This document shows positions 43,656 through 51,817 of a stretch of 64,000 nt of DNA, piece by piece; the stretch's first letter is position 1; every line of letters starts with the position of its first letter. The DNA comes from Janibacter melonis (GTDB lineage: Bacteria > Actinomycetota > Actinomycetes > Actinomycetales > Dermatophilaceae). A program made the position numbers and the translations under genes. The stretch lies in assembly GCF_020567375.1 (NCBI RefSeq), contig NZ_JAJBZM010000002.1, forward strand, positions 650,779-714,778, written 5' to 3'. A model generated the notes under the pieces. It did not search any database and was not told the DNA's origin. It saw nothing but the letters and a program-made list of their open reading frames with translations.

Positions 43656-44711
43656 ATGGACATCACGGACCTGCGCGCGGTGGTCGACGAGCGGTACGCC
43701 CGTCTCGACCTGCCGAGCTGGCCCGACCCGCATCCTGATCTCGCCTCACCGGCGGAGGAGGAGTACTCGCGGGTGAGCGACCCCACGAGATATCGCGTCG
43801 TGGTCCACCGCGCCTGGCTGTGGGTCGAGGTCATCGCTGGTCTCGACGGCGTGACGAGCGGGGCGTTGACGAGTCGCGAGCTGGATGGCTGCGACGAGGA
43901 GGGGCGCCACGTACGGGGTGCCCGACTCGTCTCGACGCGTGCGGGCACGCTCCCGCTGCTGGTCATCGAGCACGCGACGCCATCCCGCGACCCGGGCCTC
44001 CCCCCGATGCCCGGGGTGCGGGTCGCCGTGGGCAGGGCCACCTCCGTGGTCGGCTCGGTCCCGGCGTGCGGGTGCGATGCCTGCGACGACGGTTCGCAGG
44101 CCGTCCTCGACGAGGTCGACGCGGCGTTCGCCCGTGTCCTCCAGGGGCCGTACGTCTCGGTCACCGGCCGCGGGTGGAACGCCGAGTGGCATCCGACGGG
44201 CATGAGCTACGGGTCCGAGGCAGGAGCGGATGAGCCGCCTGGGCTGGACGACCTCCTCGGGCAGTTGCGCGAAGGGGACGAGGTCGAGCTGCCCGAGGGC
44301 GCCACAGCTGTGGTGAGCCGAGGCTGGCTGGGCGGTGACGAGGCCGTGATCTCGAGGCTCGGGCGCTGGGCGCCCGTCGCACCTCGACCAGCGAGCCCTC
44401 AGGACTCCGGGGTGATGCGCAGGACCTTGTCGTCCTCGCCGTTGCTCGTCGTCACGTACAGCGCGCCGTCGGGGGCGGTGCGGGCGGCTCGAAGTCTCCC
44501 GAAGTCGTCGACGAGGTCCTGCGGGATCTCGACCTCGTCGACCGAGCCGTCGTCGCCGATGCTCAGCAGGAGCAGCTTCGCGCCCCGCAGCGCGGTGATC
44601 GCGAGCAGGCCCTCGCGCTCGCCCCACTGCTCGCCCTCGAGGAAGGCGGCGCCGCAGATCGCCTCGGTCGTCTCGCCCGAGCTCCACGCGGCCGCGACGG
44701 CGTCGGGGTAG
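43656..44711 (+). CDS. DUF6226-like protein whose 3' end runs through a REP-like repeat
   Basis: About 230 residues look like a normal domain (MDITDLRAVVDERYARLDLP, SDPTRYRVVVHRAWLWVEVI, HVRGARLVSTRAGTLPLLV, PACGCDACDDGSQAVLDEVD, GPYVSVTGRGWNAEWHPTG) resembling the DUF6226 family of actinobacteria. From codon 231 at about 44347 the frame enters a REP-like element (ISRLGRWAPVAPRPAS) and finds no stop until 44711. The last 313 bases are therefore antisense to the sugar dehydrogenase gene. The native C-terminus has probably been replaced by this tail. Confidence 0.6.
   Translation: MDITDLRAVVDERYARLDLPSWPDPHPDLASPAEEEYSRVSDPTRYRVVVHRAWLWVEVIAGLDGVTSGALTSRELDGCDEEGRHVRGARLVSTRAGTLPLLVIEHATPSRDPGLPPMPGVRVAVGRATSVVGSVPACGCDACDDGSQAVLDEVDAAFARVLQGPYVSVTGRGWNAEWHPTGMSYGSEAGADEPPGLDDLLGQLREGDEVELPEGATAVVSRGWLGGDEAVISRLGRWAPVAPRPASPQDSGVMRRTLSSSPLLVVTYSAPSGAVRAARSLPKSSTRSCGISTSSTEPSSPMLSRSSFAPRSAVIASRPSRSPHCSPSRKAAPQIASVVSPELHAAATASG
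44347..44392. repeat. REP-like element at the 3' end of the DUF6226-like gene
   Basis: The element starts TGATCTCGAGGCTCGGGCG and ends GTCGCACCTCGACCAGC, matching the outer ends of the units at 17212-17405 and 24383-24504. It has a GCGCTGGGCGCC hairpin in place of the usual centre. It lies where the coding similarity of the DUF6226-like gene ends. Confidence 0.7.
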
Positions 44712-45646
44712 CGCACGGTGTCGGTCATCGGGACCGACTCGTCGTAGCTGTCGACGGAGCCGCCCTGCGCCGGGTCCCACCCGAAGTTCGCCCCCGCCTC
44801 GATGCGGTTGACCTCGTCGTCGAAGGACGGCCCGTGCTCCGCCGTCCAGATCTCCTCGGTGCCGGGCCGCTGCGCGACGCCCTGCACGTTGCGGTGCCCG
44901 TAGGAGTAGACGTAGCGCTCGGCCTCGTCGGCGGCGTCGGCGAAGGGGTTGCCCTCCGCCGGCTCGCCCGTCGCCGGGTCGAGTCGCAGGACCTTGCCGC
45001 CGAGGTTCGTGCGGTCCTGGGGGGCCGCAGGGTCGGCGGTGTCGCCCGTCCCGACGTAGAGCAGGCCGTCGTCGCCCATCGTCGGGCGGCAGCCGGAGTG
45101 GCGCCCGCCGTCGGCCACCGGGAGCCCGGTGAGCAGGTCGCGGTCACGGGTCGCGCGCGAGTTCTCGACGTCGACGGTGAGCTCGACGAGACGGACGTCG
45201 ACCGGCTCGCCGTCCTCGGCGTGCGCGAGGCAGGCGACGAGCTTCGGCTGGTCCCAGCCCTGTGCGGGCTCGGGCAGCAGGGCCAGGCCCATGAGGCCCC
45301 CTTCGCCCTGCGCGTAGACGTCGTCGAGCGGTGCGGAGATCGCGACCGGCTCGGTGCCCGGCTCGAGGCTCGGCAGATAGCTCAGCTCACCGGAGCGCTG
45401 CGTGACGACCGCGCCCCCGTCGGGCAGGAAGGCGATGTCCCATGGGTTGGCCAGGCCCTCGGCGACGACGTCGACCTGCAGACCTCCGCCGCCCCCTTCG
45501 GACCCCGACCCGCCCGAGCCCGACGAGGCAGTCGGGACGGTCGTCGAACCCGACCCGCCCCGCGACGGCGTGTCCGAGGAGCAGCCCGCGAGGCCGGCGG
45601 AGGCGAGCAGGGCGGCGGCGGCCAGGGCGGCGGGGCGAGGGGACAT
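44399..45646 (-). CDS. PQQ-dependent sugar dehydrogenase-like lipoprotein
   Basis: A 415-residue lipoprotein (lipobox LAGC, C22) with a Gly/Ser-rich linker and a six-bladed beta-propeller of the soluble glucose/sorbosone dehydrogenase family. Landmarks are LANPWDIAFLPDGGAVVTQR, GRHSGCRP (catalytic His region), YSYGHRNVQG, WTAEHGPSFDDEVNRI and ANFGWD. Such enzymes oxidise sugars with PQQ and pass electrons on. No PQQ synthesis genes are in the window. It lies 18 bases behind menA on the same strand. Confidence 0.88.
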   Translation of the reverse strand: MSPRPAALAAAALLASAGLAGCSSDTPSRGGSGSTTVPTASSGSGGSGSEGGGGGLQVDVVAEGLANPWDIAFLPDGGAVVTQRSGELSYLPSLEPGTEPVAISAPLDDVYAQGEGGLMGLALLPEPAQGWDQPKLVACLAHAEDGEPVDVRLVELTVDVENSRATRDRDLLTGLPVADGGRHSGCRPTMGDDGLLYVGTGDTADPAAPQDRTNLGGKVLRLDPATGEPAEGNPFADAADEAERYVYSYGHRNVQGVAQRPGTEEIWTAEHGPSFDDEVNRIEAGANFGWDPAQGGSVDSYDESVPMTDTVRYPDAVAAAWSSGETTEAICGAAFLEGEQWGEREGLLAITALRGAKLLLLSIGDDGSVDEVEIPQDLVDDFGRLRAARTAPDGALYVTTSNGEDDKVLRITPES

Positions 45647-45664
45647 GCCCCTAGCCTGCCGTCC

Positions 45665-46534
45665 TCAGCGAGCCAGCGGGTAGGCGAGCAGCACCGACCA
45701 TGCGAGCAGCGCGAGCCCGGTCGTGCCGATGGCGGGCACGAGCGCGCGGCCCGTCGCCCCGCCGGTGATCGCCCGGATGCCGGGCAGCAGGACGAGGAAG
45801 CCGAGCAGCGCGACCGGGGCGAAGACGTGCCAGATCGCCATCGCCAGCGTGCAGACCGCCGCGACGCCGACGAGGGCGAGGTAGAGCACGCGGGTGCCGT
45901 CGTCGCCGAGGCGCACGGCGAGCGTGCGCTTGCCCGACTCGATGTCGGTGGGGATGTCGCGCAGGTTGTTCGCCACGAGGATCGCGCTCGACAGCGAGCC
46001 CGCCGCGACGGCGCCGAGCACCCCGACGACGGTGATCTCGTGGGCCTGCGTGTACTGCGTGCCGAGCGTGGCCATGAGCCCGAAGAAGACGAAGACGTAG
46101 ATCTCGCCGAGCCCGCGGTACCCGTACGGGTTGTCGCCCCCGGTGTACCGCCACGCGGCGAGGATCGCGAGCGCGCCGAGCGGGATGAGGACCCACGTCT
46201 GGGCGAGCGCCACGAGCGCGAGCCCGGCCAGCGCCCCGCAGCCGAAGAAGGCGAAGGCCATGAGCTTGACGTTCTCCGGGTCGGCCAGGCGCTGCCCGAC
46301 GAGCCGCACCGGCCCGACCCGCTCCTCGTCCGTGCCGCGGATCCCGTCGCTGTAGTCGTTGGCGTAGTTGACGCCGATCTGCAGGCTGAGCGCGACGACG
46401 AGGGCGAGGACGGCCAGCGCGAGGTCGCTCTCGCCGATGGCGGCAGCGGCCGCCGTGCCGACGATCACGGGGGCGGTGGCGGCGGGCAGGGTGCGCGGGC
46501 GGGCGCCAGCGACCCACTGTGCGAGGGAGGCCAT
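45665..46534 (-). CDS. menA: 1,4-dihydroxy-2-naphthoate polyprenyltransferase MenA
   Basis: A 289-residue UbiA-family membrane prenyltransferase that attaches the polyprenyl tail in menaquinone synthesis. Start region MASLAQWVAGARPRTLPAA, first Asp-rich motif NYANDYSDGIRGTD (56-69), second motif NNLRDIPTDIESGKRT, and about eight helices fit MenA. It follows menE by 38 bases and is followed by the sugar dehydrogenase gene. Confidence 0.95.
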   Translation of the reverse strand: MASLAQWVAGARPRTLPAATAPVIVGTAAAAAIGESDLALAVLALVVALSLQIGVNYANDYSDGIRGTDEERVGPVRLVGQRLADPENVKLMAFAFFGCGALAGLALVALAQTWVLIPLGALAILAAWRYTGGDNPYGYRGLGEIYVFVFFGLMATLGTQYTQAHEITVVGVLGAVAAGSLSSAILVANNLRDIPTDIESGKRTLAVRLGDDGTRVLYLALVGVAAVCTLAMAIWHVFAPVALLGFLVLLPGIRAITGGATGRALVPAIGTTGLALLAWSVLLAYPLAR

Positions 46535-46572
46535 CGAGCTCGATTCAGCGAAGGGGAGTGTGCCGCCCCATC

Positions 46573-47757
46573 CTACGAAGGCCCCGGGGCCCCGCCGAGC
46601 AGGTCCCTCGCCGCGGCGCGGTCGGGCTTGCCCGGTCCGCGGGTGGGCAGCTCGGCGACGACCCGCACCCGGTGGGGCAGCGCGTGCGCGGGCAGGTGGG
46701 GGCGCAGCATCTCGCGGATCTGCCCGACCCCCTCGTGCGGCACCTCGCCGACCGGCGGGCCTCCGGGCGAGGTGACGACGAGGAGGGCCACCCCTTCGCC
46801 CCACCGCTCGTGCGGCAGGCCGACCGCGAGGGCGGCGGTGACCGCCGGGACGTGCGCGAGGACGCCCTCCTCGACGACGCGCGGGGCGACCTTGAGGCCG
46901 CCGGAGTTGATGAGGTCGTCGGCGCGACCGAGCACGCTGACGACGCCGCGCTCGTCGACCGAGCCGAGGTCGCTCGTGACGAACCACCGCATGCCGTCGC
47001 GCTGCACGAAGTGCTCGGCGGTGAGCTCGGGCATCCCGAGGTAGCCGTGCGCGACGACCGGCCCGCCGAGCAGGAGAGTGCCGCTCGGGCCGACGTCGAC
47101 GGCCACCCCGCGGAGGGCACGCCCGTCGTAGACGCAGCCGCCGCACGTCTCGCTCATGCCGTAGGTGAGCACGACGCGCACCCCGTCCTCGCGGGCCCGG
47201 GCGACGACCTGGGGGTCGGCGGCGGCCCCGCCGACGAGCACGGCGTCGAGCCGGCGCAGCCCTTCGATGCCGACCGGGTCGGTGGCCATGGCCGTCAGCT
47301 GGGCAGGGACGAGCGAGGCGTAGCGACGCTCGCCGCTCATCGCGGCGACGGCCTGGACGAGGGCGAAGGGGGTGAGCGCCGGGTCCGTGAGGACGGGCCG
47401 CGTGCCGGCGTGCACGGAGCGCAGGAGGACCTGCAGACCGGCGACGTGGTGCGGGGGGAGGGCGAGGAGCCACTGGCCGGGCCCGCCGAGCCGGTCGTGG
47501 GTGGCGGCGGCGCTCGCGGCGAGGGCCTGGGTCCCGAGCATCGCGGGCTTCGGGGTGCCGGTCGAGCCCGAGGTGCTCACGACGACGGCGAGGTCGTCGG
47601 GCAGCGGGCCGTCGTGCGCGGGGAGCGGTGCCGGGGGCGCGTCGGGGGCGTGCGGCCGCACGGGGGCCCCGCCGGCGAGGGCACGCTCGAGCGCGGGCAG
47701 CGCCTCGAGGGCTCCGTCCCCGGGCGGGATCGGCAGGTCGGTGATCACGGTGGGCAC
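46573..47757 (-). CDS. menE: o-Succinylbenzoate-CoA ligase MenE
   Basis: A 394-residue acyl-adenylate-forming enzyme, on the short side as usual for actinobacterial MenE. P-loop STSGSTGTPKPAML, LPPHHVAGLQVLLRS, LTYGMSETCGGCVYDG, the DLG hinge (TSDLGSVDERG), GRADDLINSGGLKV and C-terminal GPGKPDRAA with the catalytic Lys are all present. It activates o-succinylbenzoate in the menaquinone pathway. GTG start at 47757, preceded by CAGGAT six bases upstream. Forms an operon with menA. Confidence 0.95.
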   Translation of the reverse strand: MPTVITDLPIPPGDGALEALPALERALAGGAPVRPHAPDAPPAPLPAHDGPLPDDLAVVVSTSGSTGTPKPAMLGTQALAASAAATHDRLGGPGQWLLALPPHHVAGLQVLLRSVHAGTRPVLTDPALTPFALVQAVAAMSGERRYASLVPAQLTAMATDPVGIEGLRRLDAVLVGGAAADPQVVARAREDGVRVVLTYGMSETCGGCVYDGRALRGVAVDVGPSGTLLLGGPVVAHGYLGMPELTAEHFVQRDGMRWFVTSDLGSVDERGVVSVLGRADDLINSGGLKVAPRVVEEGVLAHVPAVTAALAVGLPHERWGEGVALLVVTSPGGPPVGEVPHEGVGQIREMLRPHLPAHALPHRVRVVAELPTRGPGKPDRAAARDLLGGAPGPS

Positions 47758-47838
47758 CGGTCCATCCTGGCCGACGGCGGCCCAGGCCCAGCACGTGGAC
47801 CGTCCAGGGGATGCTCAGGTGGGGGTGCGACGGTCTCG

Positions 47839-47852
47839 GTTGTCCTTACAAC
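47839..47852. promoter_or_regulatory. Short inverted repeat upstream of doxX-like gene
   Basis: GTTGTCCTTACAAC has 5-bp arms around CCTT. It lies 20 bases before the DoxX-like start codon and overlaps where the promoter must be, so it may be an operator. Confidence 0.3.
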
Positions 47853-47872
47853 TGACACGAAGGAGCCTCTCC

Positions 47873-48313
47873 ATGAACCGCGTCCTGCTCGACCCCGCGC
47901 TGCTCGTCCTGCGCGCCGTCCTCGGTGTGACGATGTTCGCCCACGGCTGGCAGAAGCTCACCGGCCCCGGTCTCGAGGGCGTCGGCGGCATGTTCGACCA
48001 GATGGGTGTGCCGCTGGCGCAGGTCGCCGGCCCGGCGACGATGCTCGTCGAGCTCGTCGGCGGGGTGCTGCTCGTCCTCGGCCTGGCCACCCGGGTGGCG
48101 GCCGCGGCGGTCGTCGTCGTGAGCGTGGGCGCCATCGCGATCGTCCACTGGTCGGCCGGCTTCTACGCCGCCGACGGCGGCTACGAGCTCGTCCTCGTGC
48201 TCGCCGCGATGGGGCTCGCCCTCGTCCTCACCGGACCGGGCGCGTGGTCGCTCGACGCCCCCTTCGCGCGTCGTCGCTCCCCGGAGCCGGCCCGGGAGAT
48301 GGTCTCGGCCTGA
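47873..48313 (+). CDS. DoxX family membrane protein
   Basis: A 146-residue protein with four helices and the DoxX block VLRAVLGVTMFAHGWQKLTG, followed by GPATMLVELVGGVLLVLGLATR. DoxX-type proteins join quinone-linked or thiol redox complexes in the membrane, for instance with superoxide dismutase in mycobacteria. GAAGGAG lies seven bases before the ATG. It is divergent from menE. Confidence 0.88.
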   Translation: MNRVLLDPALLVLRAVLGVTMFAHGWQKLTGPGLEGVGGMFDQMGVPLAQVAGPATMLVELVGGVLLVLGLATRVAAAAVVVVSVGAIAIVHWSAGFYAADGGYELVLVLAAMGLALVLTGPGAWSLDAPFARRRSPEPAREMVSA

Positions 48314-48322
48314 CCGGCACGA

Positions 48323-48360
48323 CGACGCCCCCTGCTCCCGATGCGGAGCGGGGGGCGTCG
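48323..48360. terminator. Bidirectional terminator between doxX-like and gntP-like genes
   Basis: CGACGCCCCC (48323-48332) pairs with GGGGGCGTCG (48351-48360) and an inner GCTCC/GGAGC pair continues the stem. Confidence 0.9.
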
Positions 48361-48378
48361 GTGCGTCCGGGGCGGTCC

Positions 48379-49791
48379 TTACAGGACGAGGCCGAGCACG
48401 AGGACGACCGGCAACGAGACGACCGCGCCGAGCGAGGTCGCCATCGTCAGGGTCTTCAGCGCCCCCTTCGTCGACAGGCCTAGCAGCGACTTGAACATCC
48501 AGAAGAAGTTGCTGTTGACGTGCAGCGCGAACATCGCGCCCGAGGCGATCGCCAAGGCGATGACCACCGGGTCGACCCCGGTGCTCGCGACGACCGGGCC
48601 GATGATGCCGGCCGCCGTGATCGCGCCGACCGACACCGAGCCGATGGCGAAGTGGAGCACCGCGGCGACGAACCACGCGAGCAGGATGCTCACGAGGGCC
48701 GGGGCGCCGGAGTCGGCGGAGAAGAGCTCCTTGAGCGTGTCGCCGAGGCCGGTCTCGGTGATGATCGCGCCGAGCGAGCCGCCGATGCCGGTGATGAGCA
48801 GGATCTCTCCGGTGGTGCGGAAGCCGGAGGACAGCGCCTCGCCGGTGCTGTCGGTGCCCAGGGCCCAGCGGGCGAGGACGAAGGCGATGACGAGCCCGAT
48901 GAAGAGGGCGATGTTCGCATCGCCGAGGAAGGCGATGACGCCGTTGGAGAACTCGAGCAGGTCCGCGAAGGCGCCGAAGGCGATGAGGACGAGGGGGACG
49001 AGGATCGGCAGGAGCCGGACCCCGAGCGGCAGCCCGGCGGCACGGGCGGGGATGGCGTGCTCGTCGCCCTCGGCGCTCGCCGCCTGACGGTCGTCCACCG
49101 TGCGGCTGGTGAGGAACTCCTCGTGCCGCGGGTGGTCCGGGTGCTCCAGCTCGTCCTCGTCGATGTCGGTGTAGGGGTCCCAGTAGCGGGTGCGCGTCAG
49201 CAGCTGGCGGAAGAGCCACGCGGTGACGAGCGCCGTGAGGATGCCCAGCGGCAGGCCGAAGACGAGGTAGCGGCCCAGCGGCAGCTTGAGCAGGCCGGCG
49301 ACGGCGACCGCGGCGAGGCCGGGGACGACGAAGACGTAGCCGGCGAAGATGCCGATGCCGATCGACCCGGCGAGCCAGGGCAGGCCCTTCGTCCGGTCGA
49401 CGACGGGGGCGGCCTGGCGCGCCATCGGCGAGGCGAGGACGACCTGCACGTCGACGTAGATGCTCGGGAAGATCGTCGACAGCACGCCAGCCATGGCGTA
49501 CGGCAGCTTGCCGCCGACCCGGCGCGCGATGATCTCGACGAGGGTGCGGAAGGTGCCGGTCGCCGAGAGCAACGACCCGATGAGGACGCCGAAGCCGATG
49601 AGCAGTCCGACCTCGGCCATGATCTCGCCGAAGCCCCCGGTGATGCCGGCGACCGTCCCCTCGAGCCCGACCCCGGCCGCGAGGCCGAGGTAGAGCGAGG
49701 ACAGCACCAGCGAGATCACCGGGTCGACCTTGAATCGGATGATGAGGAGGATCGCCAGCGCGATGGCGATGGCTGCGTGCAGGACGTCCAT
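48379..49791 (-). CDS. GntP family permease
   Basis: A 470-residue transporter with 12-14 helices in the gluconate/GntP family. It shows SLVLSSLYLGLAAGVGLEGTVAGITGGFGEIM, GVLIGSLLSATGTFRTL, TIFPSIYVDVQVVLASPMAR, TGEILLITGIGGSLGAII and HVNSNFFWMFKSLLGLS. A cytoplasmic loop of some 60 charged residues sits in the middle. Substrates in the family are gluconate, idonate, glycerate or similar hydroxy acids. No sugar-acid kinase is adjacent, so the substrate is open. Confidence 0.88.
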   Translation of the reverse strand: MDVLHAAIAIALAILLIIRFKVDPVISLVLSSLYLGLAAGVGLEGTVAGITGGFGEIMAEVGLLIGFGVLIGSLLSATGTFRTLVEIIARRVGGKLPYAMAGVLSTIFPSIYVDVQVVLASPMARQAAPVVDRTKGLPWLAGSIGIGIFAGYVFVVPGLAAVAVAGLLKLPLGRYLVFGLPLGILTALVTAWLFRQLLTRTRYWDPYTDIDEDELEHPDHPRHEEFLTSRTVDDRQAASAEGDEHAIPARAAGLPLGVRLLPILVPLVLIAFGAFADLLEFSNGVIAFLGDANIALFIGLVIAFVLARWALGTDSTGEALSSGFRTTGEILLITGIGGSLGAIITETGLGDTLKELFSADSGAPALVSILLAWFVAAVLHFAIGSVSVGAITAAGIIGPVVASTGVDPVVIALAIASGAMFALHVNSNFFWMFKSLLGLSTKGALKTLTMATSLGAVVSLPVVLVLGLVL

Positions 49792-49858
49792 CCGTGCAGC
49801 CTAGAGGGGCGTGACCGCGATCACGCGGCGGCACCCGCGGCGACGGGGCGGGCCGGGC

Positions 49859-50440
49859 TCACCCGATCCAGCCCAGGCCCTCGGCGATGAGGATCGCGCC
49901 GAAGAGGAAGAAGAGGACGGCCGCGCCGATCTTGATGGTGCGCTCGGGCAGCTTGCGGCCGAGGACAGCCCCGACGCCGATGGCCAGGGCGTCCGCCGCG
50001 ACCATGCCGAGGGTCGAGCCGATCCACGTGCCGAACCAGCCGTGCTGGGTGGCCAGGGTGATCGTCGCGAGCATCGTCTTGTCGCCGAGCTCGGCGAGGA
50101 AGAAGGCCATGCCGACGGCGAGGATCGCCGCCCCCTTGGCCTTGCGGGCCTTGGCCGCCTCCTCGTCGGTGAGCTCGTCACCGCGCAGCGTCCACAGGCC
50201 GAAGATCACGAAGGCGATGCCGGCGATGATCGCGATCCAGTCCTGGTAGTCGGCGAAGGCGGTGCCGACCCAGAAGCCGATGGCGACGGAGGCGAGGTGG
50301 ACTATGGCCGTCGCGGCGGTGATGGCGAGGATGACGTCGCGGGCGCGGTAGCGGGTGGCGAAGGTCATCGCCATGAGCTGGGACTTGTCACCGAGCTCGG
50401 CGACGAAGATCACCGCGGTGGAGAGGAGGAAGGCGTACAC
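49859..50440 (-). CDS. TMEM165/GDT1 family manganese exporter
   Basis: A 193-residue protein with six helices and the two defining repeats FVAELGDKSQ (E15-K19) and FLAELGDKTM (E117-K121) of the UPF0016/GDT1 family, which export Mn or Ca. The start is GTG 50440; the open frame continues upstream but the leader there is a structured RNA element. A yybP-ykoY-type Mn-sensing leader just upstream strongly supports a manganese function. Confidence 0.92.
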   Translation of the reverse strand: MYAFLLSTAVIFVAELGDKSQLMAMTFATRYRARDVILAITAATAIVHLASVAIGFWVGTAFADYQDWIAIIAGIAFVIFGLWTLRGDELTDEEAAKARKAKGAAILAVGMAFFLAELGDKTMLATITLATQHGWFGTWIGSTLGMVAADALAIGVGAVLGRKLPERTIKIGAAVLFFLFGAILIAEGLGWIG

Positions 50441-50549
50441 GGGGGAAGGACCTGTCTGGCTCAGGTGCCCGGACGACCGGCTCGGGGGAGGACGGCTCGA
50501 CCAGGCACGGTGGCGGCGCGCACCCGGGGGCGGGCGCACGACTCGTGCT

Positions 50550-50659
50550 GGTCGAAAGTCTCGTCCGCCACGGTGACCCGTGGCCTGCCGTGCCGGTCGC
50601 TCAGCGGTGAGGCTGAGCGGCAGTGTGTCGACACGACCGTTGAGGACTACTCCCTCTCG
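50550..50659 (-). ncRNA. yybP-ykoY (manganese) riboswitch, by motif and context
   Basis: On the minus strand the leader begins GAGAGGGAGTAGTCCTCAAC and ends GGACGAGACTTTCGACC. These match the conserved 5' GGGGAGUAG and 3' GACGAGAC blocks of the yybP-ykoY class. GC-rich hairpins lie between (CTCAGCC-TCACC-GCTGAG and CACGGGTCACCGTG). Riboswitches of this class bind Mn(II) and turn on exporters. The downstream gene is a GDT1-family Mn exporter about 110 bases away, the commonest partner. A covariance search was not possible here. Confidence 0.8.
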
Positions 50660-50668
50660 ATGGCCACC

Positions 50669-50674
50669 AGTGTA
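50669..50674 (-). promoter_or_regulatory. -10 box for the riboswitch-controlled transcript
   Basis: TACACT on the minus strand lies about ten bases before the conserved 5' block of the riboswitch. No clear -35 box. Confidence 0.4.
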
Positions 50675-50726
50675 GACGGGACGAGGGACAGCCCCGACCA
50701 CCCGTCTCGGTCGGTGGGCGCGGACC

Positions 50727-51674
50727 TCAGAAGTACCAGGGGAAGGGCGACCAGTCGGGCTCGCGCTTCTCCAGGAACTGGTCGCGACCCTCGACGGCCT
50801 CGTCGGTCATGTACGCAAGCCGCGTCGTCTCGCCGGCGAAGACCTGCTGACCCATAAGCCCGTCGTCGGGCAGGTTGAAGGCGAACTTGAGCATCCGGAT
50901 CGCCTGCGGGCTCTTGCCCATGATCGTCCGGGCGACGCCCAGCGCCTCACGCTCGAGGTCGGCGTGGTCGTAGACCCGGTTAACCGCGCCCATCTCGTGC
51001 ATCTCCTGCGCGGTGTACGCCTCACCGAGGAAGAAGACCTCGCGGGCCCGCTTCTGACCGATCTGGCGCGCGAGGTAGGCGCTGCCGTACCCGCCGTCGA
51101 AGGAGCCGACGTCGGCGTCGGTCTGCTTGAAGCGCGCGTGCTCGCGGCTGGCCAGGGTCATGTCGCACACGACGTGCAGCGAGTGCCCGCCGCCGGCGGC
51201 CCACCCGTTGACCAGCGCGATGACGACCTTCGGCATCGTGCGGATGAGGCGCTGCACCTCGAGGATGTGCAGGCGTCCCCCTTCGGCCTTGACCCGACGC
51301 TCGTCGACGCTCTCGGCGCTCTCGCCGTCGGCGTACTGGTACCCCGACCGCCCGCGGATGCGCTGGTCGCCCCCGGTGCAGAAGGACCAGCCCTGCGTCG
51401 TCGCGCTGCTGCCCTCGCGCGGGGTCGGGCCGTTGCCGGTGAGCAGGACGACGCCGACATCGGCGGAGCGGCGCGCGTGGTCGAGGGTGCGGTAGAGCTC
51501 GTCGACGGTGTGCGGGCGGAAGGCGTTGAGCACCTCGGGCCGGTCGAAGGCGATGCGCACGCACCCGAGGTCGCGGGCCCGGTGGTAGGTGACGTCGGTG
51601 AGGTCCTCGAAGCCCTCGACCTCCTGCCACGCCTGCGGGTCGAAGGTCTGACTCACGCCGTCCAGTGCACTCAC
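50727..51674 (-). CDS. menB: 1,4-Dihydroxy-2-naphthoyl-CoA synthase MenB
   Basis: A 315-residue crotonase-fold enzyme that cyclises o-succinylbenzoyl-CoA. It has the actinobacterial long form: FDRPEVLNAFRPHTVDEL, GWSFCTGGDQRIRG, GWAAGGGHSLHVVCDMTLAS, DADVGSFDGGYGSAYLARQ and the C-terminal DWSPFPWYF. The residues of the active-site Asp and Tyr region (VGSFDGGYGS) are intact. GTG 51674 is preferred because TAGGCT lies seven bases upstream. Confidence 0.96.
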   Translation of the reverse strand: MSALDGVSQTFDPQAWQEVEGFEDLTDVTYHRARDLGCVRIAFDRPEVLNAFRPHTVDELYRTLDHARRSADVGVVLLTGNGPTPREGSSATTQGWSFCTGGDQRIRGRSGYQYADGESAESVDERRVKAEGGRLHILEVQRLIRTMPKVVIALVNGWAAGGGHSLHVVCDMTLASREHARFKQTDADVGSFDGGYGSAYLARQIGQKRAREVFFLGEAYTAQEMHEMGAVNRVYDHADLEREALGVARTIMGKSPQAIRMLKFAFNLPDDGLMGQQVFAGETTRLAYMTDEAVEGRDQFLEKREPDWSPFPWYF

Positions 51675-51676
51675 GG

Positions 51677-51687
51677 GGGTGAGCCTA
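51677..51687 (-). promoter_or_regulatory. -10 region of menB (leaderless)
   Basis: On the minus strand TAGGCT followed by CACCCCC places the GTG start codon seven bases downstream of the -10 box, with no ribosome binding site between. Confidence 0.5.
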
Positions 51688-51694
51688 CGTGCGT

Positions 51695-51741
51695 CGTCCA
51701 CACCCCCGGCGTCGCCTCGGCCCGCGTCCACACCCCCGGCG
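51695..51741. repeat. Direct repeat of 17 bp, 30-bp period
   Basis: CGTCCACACCCCCGGCG occurs at 51695-51711 and again at 51725-51741, in the gap between menB and the next gene. A shorter relative (CGTCCACACCCCGGC) occurs near 55948. Confidence 0.6.
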
Positions 51742-51817
51742 AAGGGGGTGCCGCCCCCTCCTCGTCCGCGGTGTCCTGGGTCGGCGGGGACGGACCCCGG
51801 GGGAGCGAGGAGGAGAG

